Below, in pieces: positions 41,410-52,265 of a stretch of DNA of 64,000 bases (position 1 is its first letter; each line of letters starts with the position of its first letter). A model generated the notes under the pieces. That model was not told the DNA's origin and made no database searches. It saw only the letters and a list, made by a program, of their open reading frames with translations. The position numbers and the translations under genes are program-made. Origin of the DNA: Hymenopellis radicata (lineage: Eukaryota; Basidiomycota; Agaricomycetes; Agaricales; Physalacriaceae); NCBI GenBank assembly GCA_015501595.1, contig JADNRX010000016.1, positions 248,001 to 312,000 on the forward strand. The letters run 5' to 3'.

Positions 41410-42306
41410 ATGGATCCCACCCCAAACGCGACGATAACCAAGCTTGTGGTAGGGGCAGGAGAGCCACCGCTCATTATATTCCATGGTACGTACCGTCCCG
41501 CAGTGCCGGGCATCCTCACGATATCATCTCCAGGTGCAGGAGGACTCGCTCTTGACTTGATCAAGTATCAACGCGCCTTCACCACCGCCGTATGGGTAGT
41601 CCAGATAACCAACGAGACACCATTGACCGACTTCACCACACTGATCGACTTTTACGCGCATAAAATCAAACAAGCGCAACCCTCAGGCCCGTACCGCTTT
41701 GCAGGGTACTCCGGCTCCAGCATGATCGCTCTCGCGGTGGCCCGAGCCTTCGAGCGACGCGGCGACGTCGTCATGCAGCTCGCTTTCCTCGACCACTTCC
41801 CCACACTCCACCTCTACCAATCAAACTCCATCGGCAACCCTAATCCGCGCACTGCCGACGGCCAGCAGAAACTGCTCGAGTGCAACATCTCCACCATCCT
41901 GACTCTGTGCGCGCTTCATAGTGCGAAACGGGTACAGGCGATGGTCAATGTTCTCGAACAACTTGAAGGGATTCCTCCGCACATGCTCGCGGCGCGGAGA
42001 AACATCAAGTTGATCACCCTCTTAGTCGGAGAGTTTCTTTATGATGTGACTACATGCGCGTCGTCTGGGTTGCAGAGCGTGGAACTGCTGCGTCGGTGGG
42101 TTGGGGAGTTGAAGGCGCCGACCACTGTGTATCTCGCTTCGCGTGGGGTGGTTCTGCTGTGCGATTACGATTGGCAGGATTTGGGTATGGTGAACTTGGT
42201 GAAGGGGATTGAGGGCACGCATTTTGATTTTCTGATGAACGCTGGACTGGTGTGTGATCTGCAGAAGCCTGTTCTGGCGGCTCAGCGTACGTCGTCGCGG
42301 TTGTAA
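41410..42306 (+). CDS. Stand-alone thioesterase-domain protein (alpha/beta hydrolase)
   Basis: Family: type I/II thioesterases of PKS/NRPS systems and free-standing relatives, which hydrolyse acyl thioesters. Seen: exon 1 (41410-41485) with PPLIIFHG; 48-base intron 41486-41533; exon 2 with FTTAVWVVQITNETPLTDFT, the nucleophile elbow YRFAGYSGSSMIALAVARAF (GYSGS, Ser at its centre), LAFLDHFPT as the likely Asp position and IEGTHFDFLMNAGLV as the likely catalytic His. Together 849 bases, 282 residues, one frame. No PKS or NRPS module lies within the window, so it is free-standing. Substrate unknown. It lies just upstream of the decayed DUF6534 duplication. Confidence 0.75.
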   Translation: MDPTPNATITKLVVGAGEPPLIIFHGTYRPAVPGILTISSPGAGGLALDLIKYQRAFTTAVWVVQITNETPLTDFTTLIDFYAHKIKQAQPSGPYRFAGYSGSSMIALAVARAFERRGDVVMQLAFLDHFPTLHLYQSNSIGNPNPRTADGQQKLLECNISTILTLCALHSAKRVQAMVNVLEQLEGIPPHMLAARRNIKLITLLVGEFLYDVTTCASSGLQSVELLRRWVGELKAPTTVYLASRGVVLLCDYDWQDLGMVNLVKGIEGTHFDFLMNAGLVCDLQKPVLAAQRTSSRL

Positions 42307-42379
42307 CGCTCGCAACTTGGAATGTATGGTATGAACGGTTGTCTTCACATTCCTATAAGGTCAGGTTCCGAGACTACGT

Positions 42380-44637
42380 AGAGTATGGCGTGCCTAGCAT
42401 CAATAAGGACCTGTCAGAACATGTTGAGGATTCCCGTACCGATTCTTATGAGAAAACATGATACTTAATGACAGTATTTACTATTTAGGGTGGATCCGGT
42501 CTGTAAATTAGAGGAATTTTTGTTAATGTGAACACGAGTCATGGTTTCTCTCGAATGCCCTGAATAGCGCGAGGATCGGCGAGATGGACGGTTCGCGTCA
42601 AGGAGCAAAAACACGTGGCTTCCTTTGTTGACGACTTCCATTTCGGCTCGACCAACTTTATTCCTTCTTTCTTTTCGACTACGACGACGGCCATGAATGC
42701 CCTGACCCCGCCAGAGGTCGCCGCCAACGCGTGCGTGACCACGCCTTGTTATTTTTACCACGAGCGCGCAACAGGCAGGGACCCATGTTTCTCGGACTGC
42801 TGATAAACGCCGTTCTCTATGGAATTATGATTGCCCAGATATATTTCTTTTTCGCGACCTACAAGCAGTCAGTCGCGAAATCTTCATTTCACGACGCGTC
42901 CTGATGGATATTCGTAACAGCGACGAGCTCTGGCTCAAGTCCTTCGTGCGTAACTCTCATCTGCCGTGAAGCTCTGATTGGAAGTCTTCTAGGTCGTTCT
43001 AATCTTTGTCCTGGACACTGCCAATACCGTCTTTGACTTCACATACCTCTATGAATGCTTCGTTAATCATTACGGTAGGGTTCAAATCATCTTAAACTCC
43101 ACACACTTTTCCCGACGCGTTGTACAAGGGGACGTTACGTACATTGCTAAAGCGACTTGGAGTGCGTTCATCTACTGTTTAATGAGAGTCTCATGCTGAG
43201 GGTACCTCATCAGTCTTCGCTACAGGTATGACCGTACCACTTCTTATAGTCTTTCGAATTCACCAACCCCCATTCAAGATCCAGCCTTGACCGTCAATAC
43301 ATCTTGTTCACGTATCTTTGTTATCTAACTTTTACTCCTTTAGGGCATTATTACCACGCTCGTTCAATTGTTCTTCGCGTGGCGAATCAGGGTCCTCACT
43401 GCGAAGAATTGGCTTGCCATTACAACAGTTTTCTTATCCATTTTGGCATTGGGTGAAGAGAAATCTCTCTGCTGATAAATTTCCTGACCCGTATCCTCAG
43501 CCGGCGCATTGGCCACCGCCGCCGAAGAGGGTGACATACACCCCGAATATGCTCAATTGCACAAATTTAAAGTCAGTGATTCGCGCTGCTTCTGTCGTAT
43601 GTCCAACGCGCGTATCGATTGTAGGAGCCAATCATTGTCTGGCTCGGGTGTGGGTGTGCCTGTGACATTCTCATCACGACTTTACTCGTCTGGCATCTGT
43701 AAGCTGCTTAGCTGCCATGTCGCATAACCATAACTCATGATGATGATGCTTAGGGTAAGTGGCGCCTACCCATTGCGTCGCTCGTGCTAACGCTCCATAT
43801 AGAGAGGCAAGAAGACTGGCTTTGAACACACGGATTACGTCGTGGACAAGATTATCAGAAGTGCGTATTAAGCGTTCTCTGTAATTCCCTTCGTCATCCG
43901 ATTCTTGTTTACAGTGACCGTCCAAACCGGACTCATCAGATCCTTATGCGCAGTTGTAGACCTCGCCACCTTCCTCGCATTGGTAAGCATTTCCTGCTCT
44001 CATCTACTTCACTTATCAAGACATGAATCGTTAGAATAACGGAGTGTACGTCAGATAGACGACCTGCTCAATCTGACCCACGCTGTTCGTTGACAGCCAC
44101 TTGATATTCAACCTTCCGCTCTGCAAACTCTACACCAACTCCTTAATGAGCAGTCTTAACGCGCGCGAGACCACTCCCTCCGCTACGAAAGGTAATAGCA
44201 GAGGGAGTACGACGCTATCGGTGTCAAACCGACTATCAAACACTCCTTCATTCTCCCTTCTCCTTCAGCCTCCTTCTCAATCGAGATCCGACTCTGACTC
44301 TGGTCCAGTAGGTATCGAAATGACGGTGTCGAAGCACCGGGACTCGTTCAACTCTCGAGATTCCGCATTTGTGTCTGGAAGAACGTGTAGGCCTGGGACG
44401 GACATCCTTTGACTCGGACTCTTATTGCTTTGTTTTGTCAGCTTGTGCAGATTTGTACATCCTGTAGTTTACGCGTCGCGAGGCTTTGCATGCCTTCCAC
44501 CGTTGTTCACCATTGCGATTGAAGAAGTTGACTGCGCGGGAACGTTCGCTTCGCTCTCGAGTCTGGGAGTATCCTGACAGCGCTTGAGAAGATCAAACCA
44601 CAAGGTGCTGAATTGTCACACCGGATATACTTCAATG
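42380..44637 (+). repeat. Segmental duplication, copy 2 (inverted partner at 9061-11442)
   Basis: The copy begins with the last coding bases of the permease (GTAGAGTATGGCGTGCCTAG .. GAGAAAACATGAT), then the intergenic spacer, then the DUF6534 gene, in the order expected from copy 1 but on the other strand. It is about 125 bases shorter, with several small deletions. The transporter remnant is only the 3' tip and cannot be functional. Confidence 0.85.
42693..44415 (+). pseudogene. DUF6534 membrane protein, decayed copy
   Basis: It corresponds exon by exon to the gene at 9364-11064: MNALTPPEVAANACVTTPCY, then RIRVLTAKNWLAITTVFLSI and LIFNLPLCKLYTNSLMSSLN. A seven-base deletion near 42758 (TTTTACCACGAGCGCG where copy 1 has TTCGACAGTGAGCTGACTAC) shifts the frame before the first membrane segment and leads to a stop (..DPCFSDC) at about 42800. 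Further indels occur near 43060-43090 and 44230-44290. Expression of a full protein is not possible in the sequence as given. Confidence 0.75.
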
Positions 44638-46503
44638 AAGGGCGACATGACGGGCGGATGTCGACACTCTTCAATGAAGGGGCACGTAGGAGTATGGCGT
44701 GCGAGAGCTTTAGCAAGGACGCGACGGAGCATGTTCAGAACCGTTCTCGTAATTATACATGAGGCACTACATGTGCACGATAATGGGCAGAGGTGGACCG
44801 ACTAGTAACAGTCCGTGGTGGTGGTGGTGGTGGTGGTTGACGGCATGTGGTCCCATTTCGGAACAGCCGCTTGCGAGTGCGTTATGAGCTGGCAAGGCTC
44901 CGGCACCCGCCCGATATACTGAGCACGGCGAGACTTCCATCCTTTTTCATACGGTCACTCTCCGCCTCTTGTACACCGGTCAGAAACGAAGCAGAGTTTC
45001 GTTTCGTAGACTGACCTACAGTCAGTTGCCTGGAATAATCGAGCTTTTTGGTCCAACAAAGTTATTATTATCGAGGACGCACATGGCTTTGTAAATGAAA
45101 GAACTTTGCAGACGTTATGGTGAGACTTTGACTCCTTCAGCCATGTACTGGTATCTATCTGACCTCCGTTCCCACTCGTCGGGCTCAGGCCCTCAGTCAT
45201 CGTCGGAGTCGGACTCGTTGTTGGAAGCGTCTGGTTGGATTGTTCGCGGAAGCGACGTTCGTTGGGTGCCTGCTATCCGAGTCCCGGCGTCGACGCGGGA
45301 GTCTGAATGATTTTAGGCTCCTGTACCAAGAAATAGTATATGTAGTCGCACAAGGAAAATATGTATCCGAGGAAATCAAGGCACATATAGGAGTCCTCAT
45401 GGCCGGGTCGACCCGACCTCCCCGACAGTCTGGATTATTCTAATGCGCGACCTGATTCTGAGGACTCTTGGTTGCGCACTGTGCTATGGGTGGCACGCGA
45501 TTGGGCTGTCCGTCGCCTCCGTGGCAGCCTCCGGGACTTGAAGAACTGCAGGACGTCATGGTGATTCTTTGGCATCCAGGAAAACTTTCCGCATAAATGC
45601 TGGGCACGTTGTGGGGCGCGCCGTGACAGAGCAACGCGGGAGGGTCTCGACCTGACTGTGTCGGGCCTAGAACAGTGTGGGAGCGGTGTTGCGGGCAACG
45701 TTGTAAATTTTGGCTACGAACACGGCACGACGGTGGAAATGCAGCGCTCGGTGTTGGGCAGACCGATGGAGGGAGGAGCGAATAGGAAGTAGCAAATGGC
45801 ATGCGGAAGGAGATAGAGGCTGGGTGCCCGTTGAGAGTCGGTGAGCAATCTTATAGGCTGCACCTCCAGTGACGGCGTGGGAATGGGTGGAGAGAGGAGC
45901 GAGTAGGAGGTAGGAAGAGAGGAATCGAGGCTGGGCGGCACTTGGGAGACCGTCGTTTCGGTGCTCCCCGTGCTATCTACCCGCTGAGAGTCGGTGAGCA
46001 ATGTTGTAGGCTGCACCTCCAAATGAGATGACAACGACGACGCGACGAAAGTAGCTGTTGCAGAGTGTTGGGAGCGTCGAATATCTGCTGGTAAGAGACC
46101 TACGACTCCACTTGCGTGCGCCGAGCTCAGAGGTAATTCGACGCCTTCTCTTTGTCAGGCAACCGCTTTGCAAGTCAACAGGATCACGTGTGCCGCACTG
46201 CACTTCGTTTCCTTTTCTCTCACCTGGTGGATCAAGCGGGAAGCTTGAGCTTGAGATATGCTCCCTCCTCTTTTGAGAGACTGTCCCCGCATCCCGTGCC
46301 CATAGGCGGGTCTTTCTATGCCCTGTTGGTCTAGAGCTCAGTATGCTTTTCTCTTTGTATGAACTGTCTGCGGCTTCTTTCATTTGTGTTGGCAGATCTA
46401 ACCTCTTCCATTTGCGCTGGCTCTAATATCTTCCGGATCTGAGAGAGCACCCGCACAATGGTTGTCTTATATATACGTCTTGTCTCGGATCCCTGTTCCC
46501 CTG
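44638..46503. other. Gene-poor stretch with simple and tandem repeats
   Basis: About eight GTG/GGT triplets at 44814-44838. Frames around 45095-45440 (GSGPQSSSESDSLLEASG; LNDFRLLYQEIVYVVAQGKY) look protein-like but connect to nothing I recognise. At 45772-46022 there are two imperfect copies of a roughly 150-base unit (GAGAGTCGGTGAGCAAT at 45833 and 45986, each followed by GTAGGCTGCACCTCC or TATAGGCTGCACCTCC). On the minus strand this reads as a repeated LEVQPxxLLTDSQR. The end of this stretch should hold the promoter of the secreted-protein gene. Confidence 0.35.
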
Positions 46504-47215
46504 ATGCTCCACGTTCTCTTTTGCATGTTGACTGCCGTCGCGGCGGCGGCGGTCCCTCTGTCGGGGAATGCTGTCGCCACCACGCTCCCTTTCAAGTTTA
46601 CTCTTGCCGCTCATAACAACACGCTTCCCAATGCGAACTCAACAGGAGCTCCTCTGGTATTAGGTTGGGGCGGTACGTTCCTATGCTTCCTATGAATGTT
46701 AACGCGACTAATAAGCGTCTTGCCAGGTGCTTCGACGGGAGTTTCCTATGAAATTACATCAGTATGTTCACCATTCGCGTCTTTCCAAATTTCCGTTCTC
46801 TACGTGTTGGCTAAATGCCTGACTGTAGACGTATGCTTCGTATCCATACAACGAATATCCAAGCCTTTCAATACTCAACGGCTCTATGCGGGCGTATCGC
46901 TCATCCGGCGAATGGATCACCAACGCCACCGAAGTGATATCCGGAGGCGCCTTGGGCTGGGTCACTAGCAGGATGCCCCTAAACTCCGCGCCTCCAGCCG
47001 CGTCCTTCTCTGTCCACGAAGTGCGGAGAACGCTTGCGGTGTATGGAATCGCTCATTTGTGGTCGCTCTGTCCGTCCTATGCGTTTCGCGGACAGAACAA
47101 GGTAGTTTATAACGTGTCACAGGATGCACGCCCCGAGATCGTTGGGTATCACCCCGAAGATTGCTATGCGGTTACACTGCATGTTGTCGAAGATGCTGAA
47201 CCCGCGAAGTTGTGA
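46504..47215 (+). CDS. Small secreted protein, agaricomycete-specific type
   Basis: Function unknown. Seen: signal peptide MLHVLFCMLTAVAAAAVPLS starting at 46504, then FTLAAHNNTLPNANSTGAPL, VLGWGGASTGVSYEITS, TYASYPYNEYPSLSILNGSM, SSGEWITNATEVISGGALGW and a C-terminal half with HLWSLCPSYAFRGQNKVVYN, ending DAEPAKL. Three exons; both introns keep frame (GGC G/GT GCT; ACATCA/ACGTAT). Several N-glycosylation sequons. I have seen this FTL..NTTLPNANSTGAPL pattern in many mushroom secretomes with no assigned role. An ATG at 46462 in the same frame is a weaker start because it precedes the hydrophobic core by 14 residues. Confidence 0.68.
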
Positions 47216-47499
47216 TCTTTGTATTTGTTTCTCTGTTTGTTATGGATGATTTTGAAACCGGCTCTAGTGTTGATGCCAAAATGTTATTCATCATCAACTC
47301 AAATAGTCGCACGGTGTGGCGTCTTTTGTCAGGCGCAAATGTGTAGTATGTAAACGCCGACCTTCGGGTAACCTCTTCCGGATCGATGTTGTATTTATAT
47401 TAATGACTATTCCCTTGATGCTGATAAGTTTACAGGAAGTCCACGGAATAGCTACGACAAGATACGTTATACAAATGAAGGATCACGAACTCTAGATCG
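47216..47499. terminator. Convergent 3' region between secreted-protein and Nramp genes
   Basis: AT-rich 284-base stretch between two converging genes, presumably holding both polyadenylation regions. I see no gene. Confidence 0.4.
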
Positions 47500-49376
47500 T
47501 TATGATGCGCTTCGTCCCAGTTCCACCAGGACGTATACGTTGGCGGTCAGCACTATCATCCATATTATCCCACTGATTATGATAACCACATATCCGTTCG
47601 AGAAATCAACCCATGTCTGCCCACCCTCTGCATCGTCGGGCCCACGAACGCGCATGACTCCGCTGAACTTGCTGGTCAACCAGATCAAGGGCAACGTAAT
47701 GAAAGGAAGGGTTATCGAGAGCACGACTTGACTGGCGACAAGTAGGGTGTCGATGCCAGAACGTCCAATAGCAACTGCGACGGCAAGAGATGGTATGAGG
47801 GCGATGAGGCGGGTCGCGAGGCGACGAACCACAGGCTATAAGGGAATATGTCAGTGGGATTGGCAAGTAATTCAAGGATGGACATACGCTCACGCGCCAC
47901 TGCAAGAATCCTTCTGAAACAGCTTGCCCTGCAACTGTCGCGATAATAGAGGAACTCTGGCCTGCAGCGAGTAAAGCTACAGCGAACAATGTCGCAGCCG
48001 ACTGCCCGACCAGGTCTCGGATGAGATCGTAGGCATCAAATAGACTCGCACTTCCGTCGCGATTCACGTCATTGAAGAAAAACACTGAACCCGCCAGGAT
48101 CAAGATTCTGGACGCGGAAAGTAAGCAAGGGATCGTGGAAGCGCAAACGAGACATACAATGAATTAATTAATACAGCGAAACCAAGAAGCGACGAGACGA
48201 TGTCAATGATGCCATGGTAGATGTGAGCCGAAACGAAGGACAGCGTGTTGTTTTCCCGATCCCCATGACGAGTGACAGTGGTAGAGTAAGAACTTGGGGC
48301 AGGAGTCGCGAAGGCCGACGTAACGGACGTTAACATCTGTCGCCCAATTCTTTGGCATACAGAGGTCTTCGCCATCTTCTCGGACGGGGCCGAGTCTGAA
48401 TCCGACAGGTTGCCTGTGTCGTTGTCCGCAGGCCGAGGTTTGGCGGAGACGCGGTCCTGCGTAGCCAACGCCGAACCTAGAAAAAGACTGTGCGGCATGA
48501 CTGTCGCTCCTATGATTCCAACCGCTAAATTTACTATCAGTACAAATATATCCCCTTCATTGCCGATTACGCACAGGTGTACAGCCCTCCAGACTGAAAG
48601 ATGTATTTTGAGGGTACAAATCCCAGGAACGCATCATCCCAATGGACATCTACTCGCGAGATGACAATGCACATGCAAACCAGGACAGCGAGAACCTTGT
48701 TAAATTTAGTACATCCACAGATCACGGAGACTGTTAATAACTGACCAACGCAGCTATTAAAAACTCGAATAGTTTCACCGGTCGGCCACGTAGAGGGTCT
48801 CCAAGGGCAAGAATGAAGATCACATCAAAAGCAGTGATCACAACACCATGCCAGAGCTGCAGCCGAGGAAAGAGCATGCATAATGCTATAGCGGACCCAA
48901 GGAGTTCTGCAAGGTCAGTGGCAATGATGGCCACCTCAGACAGTGCGTACAGGGGGTACATGAGCAACCATCGGTACAGCAGTTTGTGCTTTGGGCGATC
49001 GTATAGAAGCAGTCTACAGTGGGACGCCAGATCCAGTCCCGTCACACAGCCCAGCTTGCTGGCCGACACCTGCCAGCATCGTCAGTTCGTTGATCGCGAA
49101 GCAGCAAAGCAGGATCTATGACGGAACTTGAAAAAATATGGCAAAAATGCCGGCGAGAAGGACGACGAAGAGCAGCCTATACCCGAACTGCGAGCCTGCC
49201 TGAAGATCGACTCCCCAGTTACCTCTACGAGCGTGGACATGAGAAAGGCACGGATAATTAAATCAGAGGACTTGCGGATCAAAGTAGGCTACAGCGCAGA
49301 CGATTCCGACGCCGGTGTGCTTTTTAGCATGGTGAAGAACGAGGAGAGCAGTACGTTTAGCGCGCTCGATGGACAT
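47500..49376 (-). CDS. Nramp-type divalent metal transporter (SMF-like)
   Basis: Role: proton-coupled import of Mn, Fe or other divalent metals at the plasma membrane or endosomes. Seen: start MSIERAKRTALLVLHHAKKH (49376), then HTGVGIVCAVAYFDP split by an intron from GNWGVDLQAGSQFGYRLLF, giving the TM1 metal-site motif DPGN. Then KLGCVTGLDLASHCRLLLYD, ALSEVAIIATDLAELLGSAI (TM3), ILALGDPLRGRPVKLFEFLI, and the TM6 motif VGIIGATVMPHSLFLGSALA, with Ser in place of the common Asn as in other fungal SMFs. A long loop follows, then TLFAVALLAAGQSSSIIATV, AGQAVSEGFLQWRV, RLIALIPSLAVAVAIGRSGI and a last helix ending LVELGRSAS. Several short exons, full length, no break seen. Confidence 0.86.
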
Positions 49377-52197
49377 GGTGATGGTGGTGGATAGCGAAGG
49401 AGGTGATGAGGGTAGCGGAGAGCCACGGACCCAGCAAGGAGGATTGACCCAGTCCCTTGGAAAAGCATCGTATACGTGAAACGACTCAGTGGTACAAAGC
49501 GAAGCCCCTCCATTGCCACGTGGCATTCCGCCAGGTCGGAATCTTTAGGATCGGAACAAGACTCGGCATAAGTCTCGAACGCACAGGCAGCGATTGAACC
49601 ATCTTCATTGCTGAGTAGGATACGCATTCGATAGAGAGACATTGCGCGCTGAAATGTTATCGATGGGATACGTACATGTGATAGCTGATGTAAATTGTGA
49701 TGGCTAGTACCACTCCGCTGTTCTGGCAAAATGAATAAATCATCAGCAAACCATCGGTTATAGTGTACATCCACTCTGTACCTGCCCGGAATGTGGATCA
49801 GCGCTATGATTCTGAAGAGAACCGCACACCTATTGGGCAATAATCAGTTGTACGATATTCGATGAAACTTTGAAAGCCTTGATAGTTTGTTGATAGTGAG
49901 AACTGGGCAGAACTCATGTTCTTGGCGTTCTTTGCGAGGTTGATGGTAACGTTACCATTAAACACCACATTTCGGAAGGGTGGAGATTGAGTGTGGCAAG
50001 AGGCGATTTAGAGAATCCGAGTCTGGGTATATGAGGACCTTGGTTGGACGCTGATAGGACGAGCCACAGCAAGGTGTTTACGAAGTGAGGACACCATGGT
50101 AGCAGAAATGAGGACACCATGGTAGCAGAAATGAATTGGAGAAGTTCACACATGGAGACGCCCAGCCAGCAACGCGAGACAGACTGGTATAGGTGCGTGG
50201 TATGAGTCTCGCCAGAGTCTCGCGATGGCGAGCAAAGTAAATCAGACAGGTTTCTGGAATTCGTCAAGTCCGCGAAGAAGAATGGATGCGGAAGTAAATG
50301 GCCATTAGCGGACACGACTTGAGAGAAGGTCGGGAGGGAGTTGATCGAACAATCCATGAGCCTTTCTGGCGTTGAAGGCCCATGCCTTGAAGGGCGTGTG
50401 CGGAGCCTCGATGTGGCTGACATAAAGCATGGCATCGTGCACAGAGATCCAGGACACTGGATCTCTATTCTTGCATGTTCATTGACCCTTCAATTACCGT
50501 CAGCTCCTGCAGGCCACATTGAATCGAGCCAGGAGACGAAGAGGAGCAATGCAAGGAGTTCATCAGATTGGTTGTATATGAAGAACTAGAAGATGAGTAT
50601 GTATAACAACATTTCGGAACAGGACTAGTTTGCGAGGTCTCATGGACGGCCGCAGAATCTTCGGGGATTATGTCGACGTCGCAATAAACAAGCGCCACGC
50701 GCTCGTATGAAGTCACGTGATTGTGAGAAACTTTGGTGGCAGGCCGGCAAGCTGCGCAACTCTTGCCTCCTGCCTTCCACAACAGTACCTTTGAGAGTAC
50801 CCTCACATTTCCAAAAGGTGCGAGCCTCCATTGACGACGTCAACGTAGATGGCACATTTGGATGCTCAGAATGATGTCTCTGTTGGCGGCGCAATTTTGC
50901 CTCTGGCGCGATAACAGCAGTCAAAACGGCGTTTCAATCTCTTGGAGTCTTGACATGATTCGCTTGATTCCGCCTTGGATTCACCGTGTAAACTGACGCG
51001 GCGCTTTTGCCCCCTTTGACCATAAACAACATGACCGGGTGCGATGATTCCCCTTTTGGATGTGCTGTACTGTATGTATTTTTTGATCTATTTGTACCAT
51101 TTGACCTTCAAACCCTTACAGAAGCGCTGCCATACCACTGGATCGCCATATCCATTTGGCTCACATCGGCCTGTCGACTGTTTATACCTGCACATGGTGG
51201 TCACGTTGACCGAGTCATCCGGTGGCGTAATATCTTGAGAGTCGCGCATTAGGGTATACGAGGTAATTCCCTCCTCAATTCGTTTATGAGAGCCTCCGCT
51301 CGCATTGTGGCGGAAAATCCGGTAAACTACTCGGCGTATAAATTGTCAAATGACTTCAGAATTAATTGAGGATCTGATGGGCCGGTCACCTACATTCACC
51401 ATCAACGCCATATCTTTAGATGTTGAACTCCGCGCGCATCTTTGGTACCTGCCACTCACCGTACTCCGACTCCTTCGCATCGCACATTGCTCCCGCCCTA
51501 GCCATACTCGCGTCCGTTTTTTCTGGATTCTCAGATCGAGATAGCCAGTGAATGCAATGCTAAATCTTTCCGGATCGCTCGGATCCGCATGAGATTAGGC
51601 GTTGAATCGTACAGTCCTGTTCCACGGAGGTAAGTCAAGTTTGGTTGGAGATGGCTTGCAACTCGGATCAGAACTGACTGAACTTGGTAGACTGCGGCAA
51701 ATAGAGACCTTTTCAGAGCAGAAAGTTGACCTTCGACTGCAACTTCGCGTGTTGATTCGACCTCGTGCTCCATATCCCATTCACTGTGTCGATGGCGCAT
51801 GACAACGATAGTTTCAATACCACGTTGAAACGCGCTCAGAGACCGTTCTTGTTGTCTCCGAAAAAGCAATCGTCGCGATTCGATTTATGCGTCCTGATCT
51901 TCTGATGGTCAACAAGGTTTGCCATCGTAAGAACGACCTTGAATGGGCGGCGCATGGCGAATCGAGATCGTAGGGCGCCCCCCCCCCAAGCAATCTATAC
52001 TTTCCACAACGGTTATCGACCTGTCAGGCTCTATACTCACTTTCTCTCCACTCGATCTAACGACATCGTCCGGATCCGAGCTCCGCGAGCTTGATCCTAG
52101 GCTAATCGTTGGCATGTTCGTGTAGTGCACGGTAAGCGTCTACCTGTTCCCCTTCTCATTCCGATTTTAACTCATATTTAGTGACAGCATTCGGAGG
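49377..52197. other. Long stretch without a recognisable gene
   Basis: Open frames of 80-183 codons exist (for example 49840-49289 minus, 50435-49914 minus, 51869-51531 minus), but none has a domain, signal peptide or consistent splice pattern I can defend. The first largely overlaps the Nramp 5' end on the same strand. A 23-base tandem duplication (TGAGGACACCATGGTAGCAG..) lies at 50086-50131, and a ten-base C run at 51978-51987. Unknown genes may be hidden here. Confidence 0.3.
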
Positions 52198-52206
52198 TAT
52201 ATAAGG
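52198..52206 (+). promoter_or_regulatory. TATA box (TATATAAGG) of the UbiA gene
   Basis: A TATATAAGG motif lies 60 bases upstream of the ATG at 52266, in the usual position for a TATA-driven fungal promoter with a short leader. Confidence 0.6.
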
Positions 52207-52265
52207 CGCGCTACCTCGATGTATTTCGACATCAACTTCAATTCACTGCTACCTTCCTCTCCGCA

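Noticed and set aside
51978..51987. Ten-base C run as a regulatory tract
   Set aside because: It is more likely a homopolymer or sequencing feature; nothing around it suggests function.
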